Shown here piece after piece: positions 1 to 10,207 of a stretch of DNA of 64,000 nucleotides. Both the position numbers and the translations under genes were made by a program. This DNA comes from Ambrosia x helenae (lineage: Eukaryota > Streptophyta > Magnoliopsida > Asterales > Asteraceae). The DNA is taken from the NCBI GenBank assembly GCA_030844895.1, contig CM061233.1, positions 94,883,719 to 94,947,718 on the forward strand. Direction: 5' to 3'. The notes below the pieces were generated by a model, which saw nothing but the letters and a program-made list of their open reading frames with translations, was not told the DNA's origin and searched no databases. Positions within the stretch are counted from its first letter, which is position 1. Each line of letters begins with the position of its first letter.

Positions 1-750
1 GAACATGTTGGTTTGTATCTTTGACGAACTGTTTTTAGTCATTGCCAACTCTATGCTGCTGTATCCAAGGTCAAAAGTAGGAAGAGCTTGAAGATTTTGA
101 TTTGTGATAAGCAAAAACAAGTTTGTACAAACACCACTAATGTGGTATACAAACAAGTTTTTCAAAACCATTGAATAACTAACTCTGTCATTTTGTTTTG
201 TTTATAAATGTTTACATATCATTATTTTTAGTCTAATTATTTTTCTTGTGGTTTTGTAAGTTAAATTGTTTATGTTGTTAAATGAATTTAATAGTGAAAT
301 ATGGAAAAAATACATAAAGTGTAGTGGAATAAATTATAAAAAATAACGAATGGACTTTGATTTGATAATAACTTTTTAAACATGTTGCTTTGTTTCAATA
401 TGTTTTAGTGCTTCCAACAGCTAATGAATTATCATTGTCTGTTTCTTTCCAACATCTGTTTTATGCAATAGAGCTTTCCATGGATCTATTTACCTGGTCT
501 GTAAAGTAACATATGTTGATTTATCCGACCATGGTTTCAACATCCTTCAATGTTTTCAACATCTGATTGGTATTTATCATCTGTCTCTCTCTAACGGAAC
601 AGACTTTGCTTACAATAGATGATTGACTTCTTGATTTGGTCTTTACTAAACAGACCTTTGTAAAACATGTTTATGTTCTCTATAACTCCGGACTAGTTGT
701 CTTAAAAAATGATATAGAATTCCTGTGTTTTCAAACGAAATTTCACCTAG
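1..750. other. AT-rich intergenic DNA, nothing recognised
   Basis: No open frame with recognisable protein motifs and no RNA gene seen. The stretch is AT-rich and unique-looking by eye. Confidence 0.5.
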
Positions 751-862
751 TATATCTATATCTATACTTCTATATCTATATCTATATCTATATCTATATC
801 TATATCTATATCTATATCTATATCTATATCTATATCTATATCTATATCTATATCTATACTAT
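751..862. repeat. (TATATC)n hexanucleotide microsatellite
   Basis: About 110 bp of TATATC repeats with a few interruptions. The open frame across it encodes only an alternating Ile-Tyr run and is not a gene. Confidence 0.95.
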
Positions 863-2040
863 CTATCTATACTATAAAGCATTTGACAAGGACTTCTTAA
901 ATTTTAAGAGGTACAAGTATAATTGCTTATGATACAACACCTAATGCATATAATAACTACTTTTTGGGGGCAATTTTGTCTTTTGAACACCATATTTAAT
1001 CAAAATGAAGTCAAGAGTTAAGTGATGTTTATGAGAACTCATGACATTTAATTCTATAATTACTTAGAACACATTAAATATACAACATATAAAAGATCAT
1101 TTATAATGCTACATGTTTTGTTATAATAAATTTCTATACAAATTAGGTACTTTATAAAAGTTAAAAGTTTTATAAACGTGATAATACTATAAGAAATCAA
1201 GAAATTAATAATGAAAACTGTGATTTTAATCGTGAGGTAACGATTTGCATTTTAAAATTATTACGTTATATTGATACACCTAAACATGTCTAATCATATC
1301 TAAACTACACGTTACCGGATCCTATGACCTGAGAAAAAAAATTCGTTTATAATTAATTTCAAACAAATATTTCACGTAATTATGGTCAATTGATCATGAT
1401 TAAATTAAGTAGAAGTGAATTTTCTTCTACAAATGATATTTAACATATTGTAATATGTGAAAACTCGATGTCAAATTTTACGATAATTTTAATATATTGT
1501 AAATTTGGTTGAATGATTATTAATAAAAAAAAAAAAAAAACTCTAGAGTTTGCTAGATAAATATTATTTGTTTATTTGTGTTACAAAAATATTATTATAA
1601 AATCTTGTATTCCTAATACTCTATGGATACAGGATTGAAAGTGGAAATGCATGTTATGGAGAAAATTTGTCTCGCGTCCTTAATTTTTTTTATATGAAAT
1701 AGGTCAAACTTATTGTTGTTGATAGTATTATCTTATGTTTAGAAGAAAGGGAAAAGAAAAGTTACTATGTTGGTTTTATTTTTATATACATTTGAATGTA
1801 AGTTTCGTTTAAAACATACTTGAGTGTGATAAATACAATTCATCTAAGCATAGGCAAACAAGTCATGAATTTTTTTTTTTTAGTTTTTTTATTTCATTTT
1901 TATGTGGTTATGTTATGGTTTCGATTTACTTATTTTTTTCTAACATAATTTTAATTTTTTTTTAATATGGCGAGTTAACTCGCCGCAACACGTGTTTTTG
2001 AGTCGGTGTTTTTTCACTTATTTTTTGTTCGGTTTATCAG
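863..2040. other. AT-rich intergenic DNA
   Basis: Poly(A)/poly(T) tracts and no coding frame. From about 1970 the sequence becomes CG-containing and repeats 'CTCGCCGCAACRCG', which belongs to the Helitron-like terminus that follows. Confidence 0.5.
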
Positions 2041-2070
2041 TCTCGCCGCAACGCGCGAGTTTCCCACTAG
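2041..2070 (+). mobile_element. Candidate Helitron 3' terminus (plus strand)
   Basis: A short GC-rich hairpin (CTCGC...GCGAG, 2042-2059) is followed after seven bases by CTAG at 2067-2070 and then T. That is the usual Helitron 3' end: hairpin, CTRR, insertion before T. I could not find the matching 5' TC end, so the extent of the element is unknown. Confidence 0.5.
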
Positions 2071-3222
2071 TATAAAAGAAAAGGGGTTGGACACATGACA
2101 CTTGGTGAGGCCATCTCACCCCTTAAATTCCCTCCAAACATGCACTTCTCTCACGATTTTTAAACCATATTTTTTTATATGACATTATTTTAAAAAAAAA
2201 TACACCAAATTAACGAACGTTTTATTATCTTTCTAACGAGTACCATAATGCTATACAAAAAACGAAAAAAAAAATTGTATGGTTATTATTGAAATTGATA
2301 CTTAATTATCTGTATGAATAGAGAAAATAGTCGGGAGACATGAAAAGTTAGCATCTTACAATCTTTTTAGTCCATAGCAGTTATATCATTTTTATTTTAT
2401 CTTCAAAATGGATCTTTATTGCTAACATATTGATTGTTTTATTTGGTGTCACCAAGATGATCGATTGTATACCCAAATTAAATATTGAACATATATGTCA
2501 TTTTTTAACATATGTTCACTTCACACATCAGAATAATATATCATCATTATGACATATGTATTCCTATATATTTAGTTCTTAAAAATTAAAATAAAAACTA
2601 GCATGTTTGCTATAATTTTTTAGACCTCATCTACGAACATAAGGATAGATATAAGCTCTTTAAATAAACAATCACATGCAAAAGTTGATCAAATGGATGA
2701 ATGGAAAGCACGACCCCTCCACTAAATAAACTTTTCAGCTTTTATTTTTGTTTTTATTATTGGATTGGATTTTAATAATTTCATGTTTGCCAAAATATGG
2801 AACATACACAATGTACTCGACTACTCGATTCTTCCTATTTCGATTTGGAACCATATATTTCTTTCTTCATGCGTCGTAGTATGCATTTTGATGAAAAGAA
2901 AAATCTCACACGAAAGAGAAAAAGACCAAAATCACTTGCCAACCATTATTACTTTTGGATTTTATCTTCTTGCAAGTAATAATAATTGCATGTTCCCTTT
3001 CAAATTATAAGTTAAAGGAATTGACTTTATGAAACTACATATTCGTGTGACATAATTATAAATATATGTATTATATAATATATAATAATGATATAATTTG
3101 TGTATGGCATTTACCGTTTAGTAGTTTCATAAACTTAATGTTTTATCTTAAAAAAAAAAAATAAACCTGTATTAATTAAAAGTACGTCTTGGTTAGATGA
3201 TAAAACTTTAACGTTGATATAC
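2071..3222. other. AT-rich intergenic DNA
   Basis: No supported gene. Two overlapping frames of 60-80 codons near 2.8-3.0 kb show no recognisable motif. Confidence 0.5.
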
Positions 3223-3225
3223 TTA

Positions 3226-5149
3226 GGCTATGGGGTGTGAGGATTGACCATCCTTGAAAGACTACCTTTTACATCACCTGCACATTATCAGGGAGGGTAA
3301 TCTTTCTTTTTAAGATGGGCCAAGAGTGTGTGGATGGTTCTCCTATTATTATTTTTTAGTTCTATTTTAAAGTAATAAATAAATATAAAATTAAAATAAA
3401 TACTAAAATTAATAAAAAAGTTACAATAAAAAAATACAAGATTACATAACATTAAAAAAATTACAATGAAACTAGTCGTCATGTCCGTTATTCCAAATGT
3501 ATTCAATCAAATCCGCTTGAAGATGACAATGTATGTGCTCGTTACGTAATGAGAACTCGTTTAACTCTTACTGATCCAGGCTAACCAGAATAGTATTCTC
3601 CTCCACCGCGTTTTCGTCGAACTCACAAATAACTTGACCTTCGTCTTCGAGCATCATGTTATGGAGCAAGATACAAGCATACATACAATAACGCAGTTTT
3701 TGGGATTCAAAAGCGTGTGCCGATTTTCGATGATGTGCTATCTTGATTGTAGAATCCCAAATACTCGTCCAATGTCCTTTCTCGCCGATTCTTGATACTT
3801 GGCAAATTTCTTTCTTTTTTCGCCAGTTGGGTGGTGAACAGTTTTAACAATTGTAGAATACGTTGGGTATATTACATCAGGAAGATAATACCTGCGCCTG
3901 TATTCCACACCCGAAACTGTAAACCTGATATCTGAACCGCTTCCTTTTACAACATTGTCGAAAACCAGTGATTGATTGATGACGTTAATGTCATTATTCG
4001 AACCAGGAACACCAAAGAAAGCATGCCAAATCCATAAATCTTGGGACGCAACAGCCTCTATGATTATTGTTGGATGTCCTTAATCGTCTCGCATAAAATG
4101 CCCAGCCATGCATTCGGGCAATTCTGCCACGAACAATGCATGCAATCAATGCTTCCAAACATTCCTGGAAAACCATGATTTTGTAAGTGAATTGATACAA
4201 CTTTTGGACGTCATTGGAAGTTGGTTTTCGCAAATAATTTTTTACTATAGATCTTCACAACATGTTTGCAAAACTTATGCAAACATTCTAGTGGTGTTCT
4301 TTCAGACATCCTTAAATACTCATCCTACGAATCGGTTGCCGTCTAGTAAGCCAGTTGCCGCAATGCTGGTGTGCATTTTTGTAAGGTGGTGAACCCTCTT
4401 TACGTTTAGCATCGTATCGTAAAGTAAAAAACAGGTCACGACATCTACAAGTCATCGGCTATACGTAAGAACAGTCGACGACTCATTCGAAACCGGCGCC
4501 TAAATACCACATCCATGTACAACGGTTCATCGGCAAAGTAACCGTCTACTAATCTCTCGTGTGGCACCAACACATATGTTGTAAATAAAAATAAATATAA
4601 TGACGATATAAATTCTAAAAAAAGATAGTGGCGATATAAATTTTAAGAAACTATAATGGCGATATAAATTTAAAAAAATATATAAATTAACCTTCCCGGT
4701 CTCTGTTTATGGCCGCTTGTCTAGTACGTGATTGTAAGTCGACTTCTTCCTCTTCCTCCACCACAATGATATGTGCCGCTTCCCAAACGGCGTTTATAAA
4801 AAGTTGGTTTTCCTCGCTCGACGAAGATGAAGAATCAACCAAAGGTAAATACGACATTGCTTGTTTTTTTAGAGAATTTGATTGTTTTTTATAAAAAGTT
4901 AGAGATATTTGGGTTGAGGTAGAGAGTTTTTTATAAAAATAATATGGTGAAATTTGTTGTTTTTATAATTTGAAAAAAAAGTTTTTTTAATAGGTAGCCG
5001 TTGGGGTTTCCAACGGTTGAATTTGACTCAACTTGGCTCGTCCCAATTGGTTTAATATGGACGTTGAAGATAAGGACGGCCCAAGGGGGCCGTGTGCTTA
5101 GTCCCAAACGAGGCAAAACGCCCCGGGGACAAGCCCACACCCTCCAGCC
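3226..5149 (-). mobile_element. PIF/Harbinger DNA transposon, full length
   Basis: Seen directly: imperfect terminal inverted repeats, left GGCTATGGGGTGTGAGG at 3226 and right (complement) GGCTGGAGGGTGTGGGC ending at 5149. They are flanked on both sides by the 3-bp target duplication TTA (3223-3225 and 5150-5152). TTA/TAA duplications and GG-starting TIRs are diagnostic of PIF/Harbinger. The 1924-bp element contains transposase remnants on the minus strand and no clear second (Myb-like) ORF, so it is probably non-autonomous now. Confidence 0.9.
3530..4870 (-). pseudogene. PIF/Harbinger (HARBI1/ALP1-like) transposase pseudogene
   Basis: Translated on the minus strand in pieces, this stretch gives a Ser/Glu-rich N-terminus near 4.86 kb. 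The hallmarks of a plant Harbinger DDE nuclease follow in order: 'GSIDCMH' (first Asp, ~4.16 kb), 'ASQDLWIWHAFFGVPG', 'YYLPDVIYP' (second Asp, ~3.88 kb), 'ESARKDIGRVFG' (third acidic position) and 'ACILLHNMM'. Known family role: cutting and joining of transposon ends in the nucleus. The frame is broken by several stops and shifts (for example after the first Asp motif), so no full protein can be made. Correct order within intact TIRs supports decay in place rather than capture. Confidence 0.88.
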
Positions 5150-5152
5150 TTA

Positions 5153-5510
5153 AAAATAAGCTCTAAAATAATTGTGCTAAAAATTTTGTTTTAATAAAGC
5201 TTAAAGCTTTTAGGATCAATGTAAAAATATGTGATTTAATTAAAAAAATAATCATACCAAAAAAACATTATTATATAAAAAAAGTAAGAAGGATTCTTGA
5301 TTCAAAGAAGGACGAATAAGTAAGTGTGTTTTGATATCATTATTAATCCATAGGGAGACTGTTGGGTTCACATTTATCGGCAGCCATGCTGTTGGGTTAA
5401 CATTTATCGGCAGCCATGCTCACCGAACTCACGTAACCTCCATTACTTTCGAGTTTAATGCTTAAAAAGGCCTTCGTCAAGGTAACTCGTTATCTCCTTT
5501 TTTATTTCTT
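5153..5510. other. Short intergenic stretch with a 34-bp direct duplication
   Basis: The phrase 'GGTTMACATTTATCGGCAGC' is present twice in tandem around 5366 and 5396. No gene seen. Confidence 0.5.
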
Positions 5511-5511
5511 A

Positions 5512-8191
5512 CTAGGTTAGAGTCCCGTGTGTACACACGGTAAATGCCCGAGTCAAATGAAAAAATTTCTATAAAGATTGTGTTATACGTTAAAAAAACT
5601 ATATTGAAGTTTATAGTTTTAACAAAAAAATTCAAATTTTGAAAGCAAAATGGGCTAAAAGTCTTAAACAATATATTACGAAAGACATATGAACATGGAA
5701 AATTGAAATGAAATGATTTTAACGACAATTAATTAATTACGAAAGTCAAAATATAATAATTAAATTAGCAAACTAATTATATTACGGAAATCAATGAATA
5801 ATGCTTAAATTTAACAAAACTAATTGCAATCATTTGAATTATAAAATTGAAAAATTGAAATGATTTTAATAACAATTAATTATATTACGAAGGTCATAAT
5901 ATAATAATTAAATTAGCAAACTAATTATATTACTGAAATCAATGAATAATGCTTAAAATTAGCAAACTAATTGCAATCATTTAAATTATAAAAATGAAAT
6001 ATTGAAATGATTTTAATGACAATTAATTATATTACGACAGTCATAATATAATAATTAACTTAGCATACTAATTATATTACGAAAATCAATGAATAATGCT
6101 TAAAATTAGAAAACTAATTGCAATCATTTGAATTATAAAAATGAAAAATTGAATGAGTTTAATGACAATTAATTATATTACGAAACTCATAATATAATAA
6201 TTAAATTAGAAAACTAATTATATTACGAAAATCAATGAATAATGTTTAAAATTAACAAACTAATTACAATCATTTAAATTATAAAAATGGAATATTGAAA
6301 TGATTTTAATGACAATTAATTATATTACGAAAGTCATAATATAACAATTAAATTAGCAAACTAATTAATTATATTTTGAAAATCAATGAATAATGCTTAA
6401 AATTAGCAAACTAATTGCAATCATTTGATTTATAAAAATGGAAAATTAAAATGATTTTAAAAAATAATAGTTTTTTTAAAAACAAATAGGCATATGAACT
6501 TGGAAAATTGAAATGAAATGATTTTAGTAACAATTAATTATATTACGAAAGGCATAATATAATAATTAAATTAGCAAACTAATTATATTATGGAAATAAA
6601 TGTATAATACTTAAAAAGAGTAAAATAGTTGAAATCATTTGAATTATAAAAATGGAAAATTGAAATGAGTTTAATGACAATTAATTATATTAAGAAAGTC
6701 ACAATATAATAATTAAATTAGCAAACTAATTATATTACGGAAATCAATGGATAATGCTTAAAATTAGCAAACTAATTGCAATCATTTGAATTATAAAAAT
6801 GGAAAATTGAAATGATTTCAATGACAATTTATTATATTACGAAAGTCAAAATATAATAATTAAATTTACAAACTAATTATATTACAGAAATCAATGAATA
6901 ATACTTAAAATTAGCAAACTAATTACAATCATTTGAATTATAAAAATGGAAAATTGAAATGATTTTAATGACAATTAATTATATTACGAAAGTCATAATA
7001 TAATAATTAAATTAGCAAACTAATTATATTACGAAAATCAATTAATAATACTTAAAATTAGAAAACTAATTACAATCATTTGAATTATAAAAATGGAAAA
7101 ATGAAATGATTTTAATGACAATTAATTATATTACGAAAGTCATAACATAATATTTAAATTAGCAAACTAATTATATTACGTAAATCAATGAATAATGCTT
7201 AAAATTAGCAAACTAATTACAATCATTTGAATTATAAAAATGGAAAATTGAAATGAGTTTAATGACAATTAATTATATTACGAAAGTCATAGTATAATAA
7301 TTTAATTAGCAATCTAATTATATTGCAGAAATCAATGAATAATGCTTAAAATTAGCAAACTAATTGCAACCATTTGAATTATTAAAATGGAACACTAAAA
7401 TGATTTTAATGACAATTTATTATATTACGAAAGTCATAATATAATAATTAAATTCGGTCAACATCAAAATTAGCAAAGTAATGTCTTAAATTAACCGACA
7501 CATTAGTAGGAGATGATGTCGGTTTACCATTAATGTTTGAATGTAATGATTGACATTATTAGGCGTTTCCATTCGTATAATGATGATGTTAAATTAGGAA
7601 ATTTTGTATTTAAGTAGACTAATTTAAATCATTGATGATTGCTTAAAATTAGCAAAGTAATGTATAGCAAATAATACTATACATTATTACTGAATTTATT
7701 AAAATAGTATAATACGAATGGTAACTTTCCATTCTGTATTTGTATTAATAGTGACGTTAATTTAGGAGATTTATGGCTGTCTAGACTAAATTATGGGGTG
7801 AAGAGTAATTGTTTAATATGGTAAGTCGTTAAATTCGTATATTGGCGTTTAATTAGTGAAAATACAATTGTAAGGCTAATTGTTTACTTCAATTGTTGTC
7901 TTAAATTACTGGTTTAATTGATTGGTATTCAGTAATTAATACCAAAGAAAAAACGCAAAGTATTATGGTAAGTCTAAATTTGCATATATTTGGGTATGGG
8001 TAAGAGATTAATATTTGAAATTGCACAGGGAAGGTTCTTGCAGGTTGGGCCGGATCTTTGTGGGGTTTTGCGTTGTTTCAGTTGGGCTTAGGGGGCAGTC
8101 TCGAGTTTATGGTGTGGTTTAGGTTTTGTTATGAAATGAGCTTATAAATAAGTAACTTTATAACCCCTCCTTTTTTATAAAAAAAATCTGA
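5512..8191 (-). mobile_element. Candidate non-autonomous Helitron (minus strand) carrying a 147-bp array
   Basis: The minus-strand 3' end is convincing: CTAG at 5512-5515 preceded by A, and next to it the palindrome CCGTGTGTACACACGG (5525-5540), the hairpin expected just inside a Helitron terminus. The other end is a guess: on the minus strand a TC followed by an A/T-rich TATAAAA stretch starts at 8191, next to A. No Rep/helicase coding sequence is inside. The region between the two ends is mostly the tandem array. Confidence 0.4.
5700..7465. repeat. 147-bp AT-rich tandem array, about 12 monomers
   Basis: The anchor 'GACAATTAATTATATTACGA' recurs at about 5724, 5872, 6019, 6165, 6312, 6531, 6678, 6824, 6971, 7119, 7265 and 7412. 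Spacings are 146-148 bp except one of about 219. Each unit also carries two 'GCAAACTAATTRYA' motifs. The long interval contains an extra A-rich piece followed by a second copy of the array's left edge ('CATATGAACWTGGAAAATTG' at ~5687 and ~6491), so the array is two blocks. Non-coding. Confidence 0.93.
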
Positions 8192-8489
8192 TATGTTAAA
8201 TATTATTATTATTATTATTCAAAAAAATATGAATAATTAATTATATAAACTTTATTAGCATTTTACATTTATAAGTAACAATTCAACTTTAATTTTCTAT
8301 AATTTTAAGAATATTTTGAAATTTAATAACAAACATAAGATTATATAATTTAATAATAATGGGATAAAATGCATGAAAATAAAACTTTCATTTAATAAAA
8401 TTGGGAAAAAAATACACGAGGTTACATATCATTTGTTTACTTTGCGACTCATCTAAGTCCCAATGAAACCACTAATATAAGTATATAAC
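7466..8489. other. AT-rich intergenic DNA, possibly the rest of the Helitron
   Basis: No coding frame. A short ATT microsatellite lies at ~8204-8220. No clear repeat boundary apart from the candidate Helitron end at 8191. Confidence 0.4.
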
Positions 8490-9087
8490 GGGGAAATATG
8501 GATAGATCTATTGGGCCTGAGAGACACCACCCGGGTCAACTAGAGGTTGGACAGGTGCATATTGTCTCAAACTACACAAGGCTTACCGGGGATGACGGTA
8601 ATCTGAAAAGGGCACACACACTGAGCAGCAACATGGTCAGCAATGGTTTCAAATCGCATAGTAACATACTTAATGTCTATCTAACGTTCGATAAAATAGT
8701 AAAATAGATTTGATCTTGCAAACACACATTTTTATCTAAAACCTATGCAATCACCGGCATTATTAAGTTGACATATTTAGCATGTTTTCTCAGATCGTTA
8801 AGGTATTAGGCACAGGATAGGACGCACAGGGTCTCACTACATTTTATCATACTACGCGTCGTTTTGGACTACTGTTATCAAACTCCTTTTAAATTGTTTT
8901 TGGGCTTTTATGATGTATTGTTGTATGATTCCCCTATACTTTTAAACTTGAAACTTTGGTTTGCTTTGGTCTTAAACATTATTTTAAATCATATAGTTGT
9001 CGTTTGTTGTGACCGTTGAATCGAATCCTGGTGTGTCACGCGACTCGCGGTAAAACTCCGCAAATGGAATTTGAGGGTGTGACAGTG
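8490..9087 (+). mobile_element. Relic of a Ty3/gypsy LTR (3' part)
   Basis: The right end (about 9030-9083: cytosine-rich 'CTCGCGGTAAAACTCCGC', then 'GGAATTTGAGGGTGTGACA') closely matches the ends of the LTRs at 27.4 and 35.3 kb. The stretch 8749-8801 also matches those LTRs (CACC...TTGACATA...CATGTTTTCTCAG). There is no internal domain, partner LTR or target duplication, so it is a diverged solo or truncated LTR. Confidence 0.7.
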
Positions 9088-9319
9088 TGCATGGTTCAGT
9101 TCACCTCTGTTATTAGTCTCAACCAAAACCAAAATCATCGATTAATCGATCTTATTAACCAATCGATTAATTGGTTCAGTTTATTTTGTAAGATTGGCGG
9201 TTTTTAGTTCTATTCATTTATGTTAATAACTAACACCAAACTTTAGCTAAAAATTTTGCTTAGAAGTATATGAAATTGGGGTATAAATATGAAGGTATAA
9301 ACACTAAGACTATATGAAC
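9088..9319. other. Short unique stretch next to the copia insertion
   Basis: Contains repeated 'ATCGATTAAT' words and no gene. It joins across the copia insertion to the GGTTT-rich DNA at 21.1 kb. Confidence 0.5.
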
Positions 9320-9324
9320 TGTTC

Positions 9325-10047
9325 TGTTAGGACAAAGAGGATTGGTGAAACCACTTTTGTAAACCTTAGTCTAATTCACTTCTGTCATTTTGGCTAAGTA
9401 TAGAAGAACTGAAGAGAAGACAAGAAACTGCTGATTAGAAGATATGAGAAGTGCTGAAGAAGAAACTTCATCAGAAGTTCTGAAGTCCAAACCAGACAAG
9501 TTCACTTCAGAAGTACTGAAGACAAAACTACTCATCAGTAGTTTGTCCTTCATCAGCACTTAGCATCAGATATTTCCCACCGCCTTTTGCATCAGTAGTT
9601 TATTGTTTATTATTACTTTTAGCTGTATTTGTTTCTTTCAATGTTGCAACTTGTGCAACTTGTTTCTGTTGTTTCTGTACTTGCTTTTTGGGCAAGATAC
9701 ATGCATGTAAACGTCTATAAATAGGAGGCTTCAACCTTCTATTTTAGACATTGATTTTAATAAAAAAAATCCTTCAAACACTATCATTGTTCTATTCCAT
9801 TTCTGTATTTATTGTGAATCTGTCTAAATATCTAATTCTCATTTACTGCTTAGATTCATAATAAATACTTGTCATTTTATTAGTTTCAAACATCAAGGGG
9901 GAGTAATAACTCTGCCTTAGTATAAAAAGTGTTGCTTTAACTTATACATTCCGCTGTGCTTATAATCTGATTTACAAGGACTTGCTAAACACTTAAGTGT
10001 CAAGATAGCAAGTTCATACTTAGCAAAAAGAGCAAACTGATCCAACA
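9325..10047 (+). repeat. 5' LTR of the copia element
   Basis: Identical to the 3' LTR (offset 11053 bp) except T/A at 10000 versus 21053 and A/T at 10016 versus 21069. It holds a TATAAATA box at 9716-9723 as the likely promoter, and many short 'ATCAGTAGTT / AACTACTGAT'-type words. Confidence 0.97.
9716..9723 (+). promoter_or_regulatory. TATA box of the copia LTR promoter
   Basis: TATAAATA in the LTR, about 330 bp before its end. The same box lies at 20769-20776 in the 3' LTR. Assigned by motif and position only. Confidence 0.6.
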
Positions 10048-10048
10048 A

Positions 10049-10062
10049 TTGGTATCAGAGCA
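10049..10062 (+). other. Primer-binding site (initiator tRNA-Met)
   Basis: TTGGTATCAGAGC follows the 5' LTR end directly. It is complementary to the 3' end of plant initiator tRNA-Met, the usual primer of copia reverse transcription. Confidence 0.93.
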
Positions 10063-10207
10063 TTGGTTTATCTGATCACATATCAATCTAACAAATTGAG
10101 AATCAGACACAAAGCTCTTATTGATATTCAATAAAAAGATCAAAAGTTCACTTTTTATCAATATCCATCACTTAAAAGAGTCGTCTGACAAATCTATACT
10201 CTTTAAA

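Noticed and set aside
4709..4894. Plus-strand Ser-rich ORF
   Set aside because: Shadow of the N-terminus of the minus-strand Harbinger transposase.
8498..8707. 69-codon frame beginning MDRSIGPERHH
   Set aside because: Within the LTR relic, no known motif and no codon-level support.
9371..9559. 62-codon minus-strand frame, repeated at 20424-20612
   Set aside because: Lies in the copia LTR; identical because the LTRs are identical, no protein motif.
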